A stretch of 43,169 nucleotides of DNA, taken from assembly GCA_050874705.1 (NCBI GenBank), contig JBNMLE010000006.1, forward strand, positions 1 through 43,169. The letters are read 5' to 3'. Below the pieces are notes generated by a model, which was given only the letters and a program-made list of their open reading frames with translations, ran no database searches and was not told where the DNA came from. This DNA comes from Fiminaster sp050874705. GTDB lineage: Bacteria; Bacillota_I; Bacilli_A; RFN20; CAG-826. Position 1 is the stretch's first letter. Each line of letters opens with the position of its first letter. The position numbers were made by a program, and so were the translations under genes. Shown in pieces: positions 34,051 to 42,665 of the stretch.

Positions 34051-35469
34051 ATGACTAGCGAAAAAGAAAAAGAAATATTTGAAAATAAAGGCGTGTTCAG
34101 CGCGATTATGGCTTTAGCACTTCCTTCTATATTTGGTCAAATTATACTTGTTATTTATAATATTGCTGATACATTTTTTGTTGGCTTAACAAATAATAAT
34201 GCAATGATTACTGCGGTAACAGTATGTATGCCAGCTTTTATGTTTTTAAGTGCTATATCGAATTTGTTTGGTATAGGCGGAGCATCTGTTATTTCTAGAG
34301 CTCTTGGAAAAAAAGACGAAAATCGAGCTAAATATGCATCAAGTTTTGCGGTATGGGGATGTTTATTAACGACATTGTTGTATTGCTTATTAGTTCTAAT
34401 TTTCAAAGATCCATTCATCGATCTTATTGGCGGAAGAGATCCTAGCGTTCATAGCGAATCAGTTAAATACTTAATTGTTTCTATTGTTATATGCGGTATT
34501 CCTACATCGATGAATACATTATTTTCTCATCTTTTAAGAAGCCAAGGAAAAAGTATGCAAGCATCTATCGGAATAGCTTTAGGTGGAATTCTTAATGTGG
34601 CTTTAGATCCTTTGTTCATGTTTGTAATTCTTGAAAGCGGTAATGAAGCGATGGGCGCTGCAATAGCAACTGGCATAAGCAATGTAATCGCATTGATTTA
34701 TTACATAATAGTTATTGCTATTAAAAGAAAAACATTGATCATTTCAGTTCGTCCAACAAAGAATTGTTTTAAAGACAAAATCCCTTCTTCTGTTTTATCA
34801 ATTGGACTTCCAGCATGCCTTATGACTTTATGTGAAAATATTTCATATGCAATATTAGATAGTTTAATGGCAGGAGTTTCTCTTGCTGCTCAAACTGGTG
34901 TTGGAGTTGCAAAAAAAGTTAATATGTTTGCTCATTCTGTTGTTAGAGGAATGTCACAAGGAGTTTTGCCACTTATCGGATATAACAAAGCAAGTGGAAA
35001 TCATAAACGCATGAAAAATGTTGTTTATGTTAGTGGAGCTATATCACTTGGTATAGCAATTATTGCTATGATAGTGTGCTTAACATTATCTAGTCCATTA
35101 GTCAGCATATTTATTCATACCGAAGATGATGCTTTAATATACGGAACATTATTTTTAAGAATTCTTTGCGTTGGTGCACCATTTAGCGCAATCGCTTATA
35201 CAGTTATATCTTTTTTCCAAGCAGTTGGAAAAGCTATTAAGAGTTTAATCTTAGCGTTATTAAGAAAAGGTATATTAGATATTCCGTTAATGTTTTTACT
35301 AAATTTCTTAATACCTAATGGTCAAGGAATCGTTTGGGCAACACCTATAAGTGATATTATCTGCTCTTTAGTGGCTATTACTTTATTTGTTGTTTACGCA
35401 AGAAGACATAATGAATGCAAATCAGAAGTTATGGAAGGAGCTATGGAACATGACAGCGTTATACAATGA
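34051..35469 (+). CDS. MATE-family efflux transporter
   Basis: Cation-coupled multidrug or metabolite exporter of 472 residues with about 12 membrane helices. The N-terminal half has MALALPSIFGQIILVIYNIADTFFVG (seen as IYNIADTFFVG), AITVCMPAFMFLSAI-like sequence and GIGGASVISRALGKKDE; the second half has GVGVAKKVNMFAHSVVRGMSQGVLPLIGYNKASGN. These fit the DinF/NorM-like subgroup. ATG follows GAAAGG with a leader. It is divergent from the LysR gene and is its probable target. Confidence 0.93.
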   Translation: MTSEKEKEIFENKGVFSAIMALALPSIFGQIILVIYNIADTFFVGLTNNNAMITAVTVCMPAFMFLSAISNLFGIGGASVISRALGKKDENRAKYASSFAVWGCLLTTLLYCLLVLIFKDPFIDLIGGRDPSVHSESVKYLIVSIVICGIPTSMNTLFSHLLRSQGKSMQASIGIALGGILNVALDPLFMFVILESGNEAMGAAIATGISNVIALIYYIIVIAIKRKTLIISVRPTKNCFKDKIPSSVLSIGLPACLMTLCENISYAILDSLMAGVSLAAQTGVGVAKKVNMFAHSVVRGMSQGVLPLIGYNKASGNHKRMKNVVYVSGAISLGIAIIAMIVCLTLSSPLVSIFIHTEDDALIYGTLFLRILCVGAPFSAIAYTVISFFQAVGKAIKSLILALLRKGILDIPLMFLLNFLIPNGQGIVWATPISDIICSLVAITLFVVYARRHNECKSEVMEGAMEHDSVIQ

Positions 35470-35842
35470 TTTATTCAAATCCAATTTTTTAAGATTTTCT
35501 AAAAAAGATCAATATTCTTATGTTGGTCTTACAAAAAGAGTTTATAAAGAATGCAAGTTAGTTATATTGCCTTTGATATTAATTAATTTTCTAATATTTG
35601 TTTTTTCTTTAAGCGCGGATGTTGCTTTAAATGTGATTGGCGTTAATTACTGGATTGCCACATTGATAAGACTAGCCATATCTATATTTTCAGTTGTTTA
35701 TTTCCAAGCTTATAAAGATGATGTTTTAAGTGCTTTTGAAATATTATTCTTGTTAGGTTCTTGCTTTTGTCCTCATATTTCTATTCCTTTATTTTTATAT
35801 GTAGTTTATAAAAATTTTGTATTAGAAATTATTTATGATTGA
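35450..35842 (+). CDS. Small membrane protein of unknown function
   Basis: A 130-residue protein overlapping the MATE stop by 20 bases. ATG 35450 is chosen because AAGGAG sits nine bases upstream; longer forms would start on a TTG deep inside the MATE gene. It has a basic N-terminal 45 residues, then three hydrophobic segments (about 46-65, 73-93, 100-125). I recognise no family. Coupling to the MATE gene suggests a helper or a protein under the same LysR control (inference). Confidence 0.6.
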   Translation: MTALYNDLFKSNFLRFSKKDQYSYVGLTKRVYKECKLVILPLILINFLIFVFSLSADVALNVIGVNYWIATLIRLAISIFSVVYFQAYKDDVLSAFEILFLLGSCFCPHISIPLFLYVVYKNFVLEIIYD

Positions 35843-35881
35843 ATTTTTCTAGATTTTAAAAGAGAACTATGATTAAATATA

Positions 35882-35911
35882 TTTACCAAAATAAATTTTA
35901 CCAAAATAAAT
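35882..35911 (+). repeat. Two perfect tandem copies of a 15-bp unit
   Basis: TTTACCAAAATAAAT occurs twice back to back, ending 23 bases before the ATPase start codon. Immediately after it comes TATGGTGAA and the GAGGT ribosome site. The position, between promoter and start, suggests binding by a repressor, possibly the ATPase itself through its winged-helix domain (inference). A -10-like TATAT (35877-35881 region) lies just before the repeat. Confidence 0.6.
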
Positions 35912-35934
35912 TATGGTGAATTGAGGTAAGTGTT

Positions 35935-37317
35935 ATGTTTATAGGAAGAAAAATAGAATTAAATGAATTAAAAGAAGCTTATGATTCAAACAAAAATGAG
36001 TTTATAAGCGTTCTAGGAAGAAGAAGAGTAGGAAAAAGTCAATTGATTTTTAATAGTCAAAAAGACTTTAAAGGACTAATAATTTCCTATGAATGCTCTG
36101 ATACTGGATATAAAAATAATCTTTTAAAAATTGAAAATTTGGTTAAAGAAAAATTTAATAACGAATATCTTCATTTTGATTCCTTTTTTGATATTCTATG
36201 CTTTTTGAATAGAGAATCATATAAACAAAAAATACTTTTTGTCATTGACGAATACCCTTATATGAGACAAGGAAAGGAAACAGATTCGGAAATCAAATCA
36301 GCAATAGATAAATTTGATTTAGAAGGTAATAAAGGTTTGCTTAAATTTGTAATATGTGGTTCATCGGTTCAAATTATGAATGTACTAGATGATGTAAATA
36401 TGCCTTTGCATGGAAGATTTAGCAAGGTTATTCGTTTATTTCCTTTAAATTATTTGGAAAGTTCGTTGTTTTATTCACATGTATCAAACGAAGATAAAGT
36501 TAAATATTATGCTGTTTTAGGAGGTGTGCCTTATTATTTAAAACAAATAAAACCTAATTTATCTTTCGATGAAAACATCATTAATTTGTTTTTTGCCTCA
36601 AACGCTTTATTAAAAACTGAGATTGAAAATCAAATATATGGAGAAATTAATAAGATAGATAACGCATCTTTTATTTTAAATATTTTAAAAGATAAAACAT
36701 TGTCATATACAGATATCAAACAAACATACAAATCCTTATATAAAAATGTAGAAATAGATTATTTATTAAGCAAACTACAAGAAATGAAAATTATAGAGAA
36801 AGTGTTTGTAGAGCAAAATAATGGAATTAAAAAACCTTATTATAGAATTATAGACAATAGTTTTATTTTTTATTTTTCATTTTTAAATGAATCATTTGCG
36901 AATAGACTTTTATTTTCAGATAAACAATATTACAACACTTTTATAAAAGAAAAATTAAACACTTATTTTATTCCACACATGTTTGAAAAAATTTGTTATG
37001 AATTTATTTCATTCATGAATATAAACAATAGATTTTCGTTCCGTCTTTTAGATTTGTTTCAATATATTTATAATGACAAACAAAATAAAAGAAGTTTTGA
37101 ATTTGATGTTGTTGGAAAAACAAGTAACGGTCTTATAAATTTTGAATGCAAATTTCAGGACAATCCAATAACAAAAACTGACATTGAAAAAGAAACCAAT
37201 CAAAGCGTGATCATAAATAAAAATTTCATAAAAACAATTTTCATTTCAAAAAGCAAAGTTGAAACAAAAGATTATTATTCTTTAAATGATGTCTTTGATA
37301 TTTCTTTGCTCGGTTAA
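35935..37317 (+). CDS. AAA-type ATPase with DUF234-like nuclease domain
   Basis: A 460-residue protein with three parts. Residues 1-230 are an archaeal-type ATPase: MFIGRKIELNEL start, Walker A GRRRVGKS at 28-35, Walker B IDEYPY with D105-E106, and a sensor segment CGSSVQIM. Residues about 230-320 are a winged helix. The C-terminal DUF234-like domain has a PD-(D/E)xK pattern, D391 and E404-x-K406 in FECKF. Such genes are scattered and mobile in bacteria and archaea, and their role is poorly known. It is preceded by a tandem repeat and GAGGT ribosome site. It stands alone among unrelated genes. Confidence 0.85.
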   Translation: MFIGRKIELNELKEAYDSNKNEFISVLGRRRVGKSQLIFNSQKDFKGLIISYECSDTGYKNNLLKIENLVKEKFNNEYLHFDSFFDILCFLNRESYKQKILFVIDEYPYMRQGKETDSEIKSAIDKFDLEGNKGLLKFVICGSSVQIMNVLDDVNMPLHGRFSKVIRLFPLNYLESSLFYSHVSNEDKVKYYAVLGGVPYYLKQIKPNLSFDENIINLFFASNALLKTEIENQIYGEINKIDNASFILNILKDKTLSYTDIKQTYKSLYKNVEIDYLLSKLQEMKIIEKVFVEQNNGIKKPYYRIIDNSFIFYFSFLNESFANRLLFSDKQYYNTFIKEKLNTYFIPHMFEKICYEFISFMNINNRFSFRLLDLFQYIYNDKQNKRSFEFDVVGKTSNGLINFECKFQDNPITKTDIEKETNQSVIINKNFIKTIFISKSKVETKDYYSLNDVFDISLLG

Positions 37318-37354
37318 TACATTTTTATAATGTATTAGAAAGAAGAACTACATT

Positions 37355-38134
37355 ATGGAAAAACGAACATTAATTACAGGCGCAGCAGGCGGTTTAGGTA
37401 AAGAATTTGCATTAATATTTGCAAGAAATAATAATTCATTACTTTTAGTGGATCTGGATGAAAAAGGTCTTGAAGAAACGAAAAATTATGTATTAGATAA
37501 ATATCCAGAAATAAAAATTGATTTATTATCCGCTGATTTATCTAAACACGACGAATTAGAAAAAGTTTTTGATTATACAAACGATAAAAAATATTTTATT
37601 AATAATCTTGTCAATGGAGCGGGTTTTGGTGATTGTTCAGACTTTAAAGATATGGTTATTTCAAAGCAAATTGCTATGGTGGAAGTAAATTGTAATGCTT
37701 TACTTTATTTTACGAGAGTATTTCTTGACAATATGCTTAAAAATAATGAAGGTCATATTATAAATATTTCATCAATTGCAGGTCTAGTTCCTGGACCATA
37801 TATGTGCACATATCATGCTTCAAAGTCATTCGTGGCCACTCTTGGAGAATCAATCTCTTATGAGCTTAGAAAAACCAATGTTCACCTTTTAACATTGTGT
37901 CCTGGTCCATTTAATACAAAATTCGTTTCCAAAGCCCACAACGATTACACATTTTCAAAAATAAAACCATATTCTTCAAAAGATGTAGCGGAATATGGTT
38001 ATAAAATGTCTATGAAAAGGAAAACATTTAAAATTATGGGATTTAAAAATAAAATCACATGTTTTATGCCTAGATTCTTTTCAAGAAAATTTGTGACAAA
38101 AATGTCTGCGAAAACATTAAAGAAGGGCGCATGA
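37355..38134 (+). CDS. Short-chain dehydrogenase/reductase
   Basis: A 259-residue classical SDR with the NAD(P) motif TGAAGGLG at 8-15, an NGAGFGD segment where NNAG is usual, and the catalytic S140, Y153 and K157 in SSIAGLVPG and YHASK. The PGPFNTKF motif follows, and a basic C-terminal tail suggests membrane contact. It resembles the YqjQ/DltE-like and ketoacyl-reductase-like SDRs of unclear substrate. It overlaps the HAD gene by 4 bases, so the two are a pair. Confidence 0.9.
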   Translation: MEKRTLITGAAGGLGKEFALIFARNNNSLLLVDLDEKGLEETKNYVLDKYPEIKIDLLSADLSKHDELEKVFDYTNDKKYFINNLVNGAGFGDCSDFKDMVISKQIAMVEVNCNALLYFTRVFLDNMLKNNEGHIINISSIAGLVPGPYMCTYHASKSFVATLGESISYELRKTNVHLLTLCPGPFNTKFVSKAHNDYTFSKIKPYSSKDVAEYGYKMSMKRKTFKIMGFKNKITCFMPRFFSRKFVTKMSAKTLKKGA

Positions 38135-38928
38135 TGTATAAAATAATTTTTAGTGACGTTGATGGAACTCTTTTAGATAGCTCTCACAATTTATCTTTGT
38201 TAAATAAAGAAGCAATTAACAAAGTTATTTCTAAAGGAATACCATTTGTTATTATTTCTGGAAGAAGCCCATCCGCGATTAGGCTAATTAACAGATTAGG
38301 CAATTTTAAAAGCCCTATGATTTGTTATGGTGGTTGTCTTATTAAGGATGAAGAAGATAATGTACTTTTTAATATTGGACTTGATAAAAATAAATCTAAT
38401 GAGATTTTAAATTATTTAACTAATAAATATAAAGATATTACTTATTGTATATACACTGATGATAATTGGTACTCGCCCGATAGAAATCATCCACGAATTA
38501 AATTAGAAGAAGAAATTGTTCGTTATCCAGCCATTGAAGGGGATATGAGCAAGGTAAAGGAAGATTTAATTAATAAGATGCTTATTATATCAAACGAAAA
38601 GGATACGCCAATCATTGAAGAAGATTTGATAAATAAATATCCGATGTATTCAATTGTAAAATCATCAAACATACAAATTGAAATTATGCCGAAAGGCATT
38701 AATAAAGGATTCGCGGTTTCAAAATATTGTTCAATCAAAAATATTGATTTAAAAGATGCAATAGCGTTAGGTGATCATTTTAATGACGAACCGATGCTAG
38801 ATATAGTAGGAAAATATTATCTTATGAATAACGCACCTTCTATTTTGAAGAAAAAATTAATACCATTTTCAAAATCAAATAATGAAAGTGGAGTTTATTA
38901 CGCTTTAAAAGATGCAAAACTCATTTAA
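38131..38928 (+). CDS. Cof-type HAD-superfamily phosphatase
   Basis: A 265-residue phosphatase of the Cof/IIB type. Motif I is FSDVDGTLLDS with nucleophile D9 and D11; motif II is VIISGRSP; motif IV is ALGDHFNDEPML, which binds magnesium. The IEIMPKGINKGFAV lid segment is typical of the Cof subgroup. Substrates are normally sugar phosphates or flavin/pyridoxal phosphates and cannot be predicted here. ATG 38131 or 38134 may be used. Confidence 0.93.
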   Translation: MMYKIIFSDVDGTLLDSSHNLSLLNKEAINKVISKGIPFVIISGRSPSAIRLINRLGNFKSPMICYGGCLIKDEEDNVLFNIGLDKNKSNEILNYLTNKYKDITYCIYTDDNWYSPDRNHPRIKLEEEIVRYPAIEGDMSKVKEDLINKMLIISNEKDTPIIEEDLINKYPMYSIVKSSNIQIEIMPKGINKGFAVSKYCSIKNIDLKDAIALGDHFNDEPMLDIVGKYYLMNNAPSILKKKLIPFSKSNNESGVYYALKDAKLI

Positions 38929-39016
38929 AATTGCATATTTAATCCAAAAATAACTATTGCAATCGCTTACAAGAAGTAAAAATTAGATTTTTTTGCTATG
39001 TTATAAATTTTTATTA

Positions 39017-39049
39017 TGCTATGATTATTTATCGGCAACTCTAATTGCC
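39017..39049 (+). promoter_or_regulatory. Extended -10 promoter and 5' hairpin ahead of the MgtC gene
   Basis: TGCTATGAT (39017-39025) is an extended -10 element (TGN then TATGAT). Its start point would fall about 39032. GGCAA-CTCTAA-TTGCC at 39034-39049 would then form a hairpin at the very 5' end of the message. A strong AGGAGGT ribosome site follows 18 bases later. I see no consensus -35 and no recognised magnesium riboswitch; the gap 38929-39078 holds nothing else. Confidence 0.4.
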
Positions 39050-39078
39050 ATTATATTTATATAATAGGAGGTAACATT

Positions 39079-39849
39079 ATGCTTTTAGCAAGTGATTCTA
39101 CAGCTTTAATAACAGTTGATCAAAAAATCGCTGAATTTTTCAATAATAATTTTGGCCTTGGCGGTGATTGGCCATGGGGTAATTTATTACTATGTGTAAT
39201 ATCAATTTTATTATGCGTTCTTCTCTGCGGTATCGTTGGTTTTGAAAGAGAAAAACGTGGAAGAAGTGCTGGTCTTAGAACTCACCTTTTAGTTGGTGTT
39301 GGCTCTTGTATGATCATGATTATTTCTGTTTATGGATTTCCTGCAATTTTCCCAAATAGAGATGTAGCAAGACTTGCCGCTCAAGTAGTTGCTGGTGTTG
39401 GTTTTCTTGGCGCTGGTGCAATTATTCACAATAATGGCGGAATTAAAGGTTTAACAACTGCTTCCACAATTTGGCTTGTTATGGCCATTGGTCTTTGCTG
39501 TGGTTCAATGAACTTTATTCTCGCTATTGGTGGCACATTTGTTGTTATGGTCGTTCTTATTTCATTTAGAAGAATTGAAAGACTTGCATCAAAATCAAAC
39601 CCAGTATTCATTATGCTTGCTCCTAGCGATGTTCCTGTTATGAGCATTCTTCTTAGCGTAGCAAAAGATTACGGCTGCGCAGTGACTGATGTAACAAGTC
39701 AAATTGTAAATAATAGTGGTAGAGGTTGTATCGAAGTAACATTCTCAATGTCTGCTGAGCACAAAAACGAAGTTGATGTTGATGGCATTATTAAAGAGCT
39801 TGAAACAAAAGCACAAGCTGTTTCCATTCAAGTATTAAATCATCATTAA
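39079..39849 (+). CDS. MgtC/SapB family membrane protein
   Basis: Inner-membrane protein of 256 residues. The MgtC signatures are clear: FEREKRGRSAGLRTHLLVGVG, seen as RGRSAGLRTH, then QVVAGVGFLGAGAII and GIKGLTTASTIW, within five hydrophobic segments (about 35-175). The C-terminal 75 residues form a soluble ACT-like domain, as in many homologues. In pathogens MgtC affects ATP synthase and growth at low magnesium; the role here may differ. It is followed by a strong terminator and is a single-gene unit. Confidence 0.93.
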   Translation: MLLASDSTALITVDQKIAEFFNNNFGLGGDWPWGNLLLCVISILLCVLLCGIVGFEREKRGRSAGLRTHLLVGVGSCMIMIISVYGFPAIFPNRDVARLAAQVVAGVGFLGAGAIIHNNGGIKGLTTASTIWLVMAIGLCCGSMNFILAIGGTFVVMVVLISFRRIERLASKSNPVFIMLAPSDVPVMSILLSVAKDYGCAVTDVTSQIVNNSGRGCIEVTFSMSAEHKNEVDVDGIIKELETKAQAVSIQVLNHH

Positions 39850-39855
39850 TTGATT

Positions 39856-39879
39856 AGCACGCCACAAGGTGTGCTTTTT
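39856..39879 (+). terminator. Intrinsic terminator of the MgtC gene
   Basis: An eight-pair stem, AGCACGCC with GGTGTGCT (one G-T pair), with loop ACAA and a following T-run. It begins seven bases after the stop codon. Confidence 0.85.
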
Positions 39880-39964
39880 AAAAGAATAAATTTAGTCTCA
39901 AAGTATTGATTTTTGCATATACAAAACTCAATAATGTGTTAGAATTAAAATACATTTTAATGAT

Positions 39965-41488
39965 ATGGAAAATAAGTCGACCGCAACAATTGAAAAAGAA
40001 AGTCTTGAAGATATTGCATCTTTAAATAAAGAAGAAAACAAAGACGATAAAAAGAAAAAGCATCCAAAGCTTAAATTTCTTTTATATTTTTGTATTATCA
40101 TTATCGCTACTGGCGTAGCTTTATTTTTGTCACTTTATCAAGACTTCGATGGTGTTGTTGCATCACTAATGAAGGCCGATTGGCGTTATTTATTACTAAT
40201 ATTAGCTATTGTTTTATTTACTTATTGTATCGATGGTTTTATTATTTTCATTTTTGCTAGATTATATACAAGAAAATATAAATATCACCAAGGCGTTGCT
40301 ACATCATTTATCGGAGCTTTTTATAGCGCTGTTACACCTGGCGCAAGCGGTGGTCAGCCAATGCAAGTTTATACAATGAAAAAGCAAGGAGTTGAGACTT
40401 CTAATGGCGCTTCCATCATGGTTATGGGCTTTATTGTTTATCAAGTTGCTTTAATTGTAATTGGAATATTTAGCTTAGTATTTTCCGCTGGCTCTTTAAT
40501 TTCTACAATTGGTTCTTTTGAAATTTCGTTCGGTGATACAACTCTTTCAATCCCAGCTATTCCGTTAACAATTGCGGGTTTTGTGCTAAATGTTATGGTC
40601 ATTTTAGGTTTATTCCTAATGTCATATTCACACAAATTCCATAATTTGATCATGCATTACGGAATCGATTTTTTAGCAAAAATTAAAATTATTAAAAAGC
40701 CAGAAGAAACAAGAGAATCATTAAGAATCCAAGTTGAAAACTTTAAAATTGAACTTAGACGTTTATTTTCAAATATACCTGTTTTACTTGTTGTATTTTT
40801 ATGTTATTCGGCAATTTTAATTTTAAGATTCTCAATTCCATTTTTTGCAGGACTTGCTCTTGATGGATATGGTTTTAGAACCAATCTTGATGGAACTCTT
40901 ATTACTCAAGCCGTTATGGATGCGAGTGGTAATGTTATTGGCTATCAACCAGTTTTATCAACAGGCGGACCTGACTTTGTTTCATTTTGGCAATCAGTAT
41001 TTCTAAGCGCATACCATCAAATGACTACTGGTTTAATTCCACTTCCTGGAAGCGCTGGTGTCAGTGAATATTTCTTTAATTTAATGTATGAAAAATATTT
41101 CGTTTCACAACAAGTAACCAGCGCCGCTCAAATTATATGGAGATTTTCAACATTCCATCTTATTTTGCTTGTATCTGGTGTTGTTGCGGCTACATATCGA
41201 AGTTCACCTAAAAATGAAATTCATCACGCTAATAGAAAAACATTCGTTACAATGCAACTTGAAACATTTGATACTCGAAAAGCATCTGCTGATAGTATGT
41301 ATGAAACAGCTTCTTTATCAAGAAAAGAAATTCAAAATCGTTTAAAATCATTTGGAAAAAAGAAAAATGATCCTAAACCAAAACCAAAAGAAGAAAAACC
41401 TAAAAATGTGAACAAAAAGCCTCAACATAAAGCTGTTGCAAAAGTAGAGGAATCTTTTGATGAAATAAAAATAGGAGACGATGAATAA
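39965..41488 (+). CDS. UPF0104 / lysylphosphatidylglycerol-synthase TM-region family membrane protein
   Basis: A flippase-like integral membrane protein of 507 residues with about eight helices after a charged, Lys-rich N-terminus. The signature GAFYSAVTPGASGGQPMQVYTM is present, recognisable by TPGASGGQPMQ, as is GSAGVSEYFF. A long basic tail (from about 425) is cytoplasmic. The family includes the flippase half of MprF. It is followed directly by a diacylglycerol-glucosyltransferase-like gene, so moving a glycolipid across the membrane is a reasonable inference. No clear ribosome site at the start. Confidence 0.85.
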   Translation: MENKSTATIEKESLEDIASLNKEENKDDKKKKHPKLKFLLYFCIIIIATGVALFLSLYQDFDGVVASLMKADWRYLLLILAIVLFTYCIDGFIIFIFARLYTRKYKYHQGVATSFIGAFYSAVTPGASGGQPMQVYTMKKQGVETSNGASIMVMGFIVYQVALIVIGIFSLVFSAGSLISTIGSFEISFGDTTLSIPAIPLTIAGFVLNVMVILGLFLMSYSHKFHNLIMHYGIDFLAKIKIIKKPEETRESLRIQVENFKIELRRLFSNIPVLLVVFLCYSAILILRFSIPFFAGLALDGYGFRTNLDGTLITQAVMDASGNVIGYQPVLSTGGPDFVSFWQSVFLSAYHQMTTGLIPLPGSAGVSEYFFNLMYEKYFVSQQVTSAAQIIWRFSTFHLILLVSGVVAATYRSSPKNEIHHANRKTFVTMQLETFDTRKASADSMYETASLSRKEIQNRLKSFGKKKNDPKPKPKEEKPKNVNKKPQHKAVAKVEESFDEIKIGDDE

Positions 41489-42665
41489 AATGCGTATAGC
41501 ATTATTCACCGACACATATCCACCTGAAATTAATGGCGTTGCCACATCTTGTAAATCTCTTAGAGATACATTAGTTAGCCATGGCCACGAAGTTTTAGTT
41601 GTTACGACAAATCCATTTACAGATAAATTAATATGTGAAAATGGTTTTGTAAGAATTCCAGGTCCTGAACTTAAAAAGATGTATGGCTATCGCCTTGCTA
41701 ATATCGCTTCAAGAAAAGCACTTAAAGCAATAAGAAGATTTAATCCCGATATTGCTCATGTTCAGACTGAATTTACAATTGGTGTTTTTGCAAGAATTGT
41801 TATTAATGCATTAAATTGTCCTTCAATTTACACATATCATACAATGTATGAAGATTATACATATTATGTAACTAAGGGATTTTTTGATAGATTAGGAAAG
41901 CATTTTGTTAGATCATTTTCTAAAAACATGATTAACCATTATGATGGTTTTATTACTCCTTCATCAAAAACAAAAGATTATATGCGTCGTATTGGAGTGG
42001 ATATATACGCTAATGTAATCCCGACAGGTGTTGATTTTTCCCGTTTTTCAGACAAGAATGTTGATTTTGAAAAAGTAAAGGAATTGAAAGAAAAATTTTC
42101 TATAGATGACGATACATTCGTTTTGCTTTCACTTGGTCGTATTGCGAAAGAGAAAAGTATCGATTTTTCAATAAAATGCTTTGCTAAATTTCTTGAACTT
42201 CATAAAGATGTTAAAACAAAAATGGCTATTGTTGGAAAAGGTCCTGCTGTTGAAGAATTAACTCTACTTGTGGAGCAATTAAACATTAAAGACAAAGTCG
42301 TTTTTGTTGGCCCTTGTCTTCCAAGTGAAGTACAAAATTATTATAAATTAGGTAATGCATTTGTATCTGCTTCTTTAAGTGAAACACAAGGTTTGACATA
42401 TATGGAGGCTATGGCGGCCCATTTATATGTTTTAGCGCGTTATGACCATAATCTACTTGATGTAATTCAAGAAGGTAAAACGGGATTCTTTTTTGAAAAT
42501 GAAACAGAATTTGCTGATAAGATGTATAAGGCTTATCTTTTGTATAAAAATAAAGATAGTTCAATGCTTGATCTCGCTATTAATAGTTTAGACAATTATT
42601 CAATTGAGACATTTTATCAACGAATTATCAAGGCTTATAAGCATGTTCTCAAGCAACATTGGTAG
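41481..42665 (+). CDS. GT4 glycosyltransferase, diacylglycerol glucosyltransferase-like
   Basis: A 394-residue GT-B enzyme matching the monoglucosyl-diacylglycerol synthase type of Bacilli and mollicutes: MRIALFTDTYPPEINGVATS, YTYHTMYEDYTYY, IPTGVDFSRF and the SETQGLTYMEAM donor site with the E301-x7-E309 pair. The family transfers glucose to diacylglycerol to make a membrane glycolipid, sometimes the anchor for lipoteichoic acid. AGGAG is only three bases ahead of ATG 41481, so ATG 41490 is an alternative start. It overlaps the UPF0104 gene by 8 bases, which supports a joint role. Confidence 0.88.
   Translation: MNKMRIALFTDTYPPEINGVATSCKSLRDTLVSHGHEVLVVTTNPFTDKLICENGFVRIPGPELKKMYGYRLANIASRKALKAIRRFNPDIAHVQTEFTIGVFARIVINALNCPSIYTYHTMYEDYTYYVTKGFFDRLGKHFVRSFSKNMINHYDGFITPSSKTKDYMRRIGVDIYANVIPTGVDFSRFSDKNVDFEKVKELKEKFSIDDDTFVLLSLGRIAKEKSIDFSIKCFAKFLELHKDVKTKMAIVGKGPAVEELTLLVEQLNIKDKVVFVGPCLPSEVQNYYKLGNAFVSASLSETQGLTYMEAMAAHLYVLARYDHNLLDVIQEGKTGFFFENETEFADKMYKAYLLYKNKDSSMLDLAINSLDNYSIETFYQRIIKAYKHVLKQHW

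Noticed and set aside
35935..37317. ATPase as part of an anti-phage defence island
   Set aside because: The genes on both sides (MATE, SDR, HAD) are housekeeping types and no known defence partner is present.
38929..39078. Magnesium riboswitch upstream of the MgtC gene
   Set aside because: Only one short hairpin is visible; the gap is too short and lacks the multi-helix core expected of an M-box.
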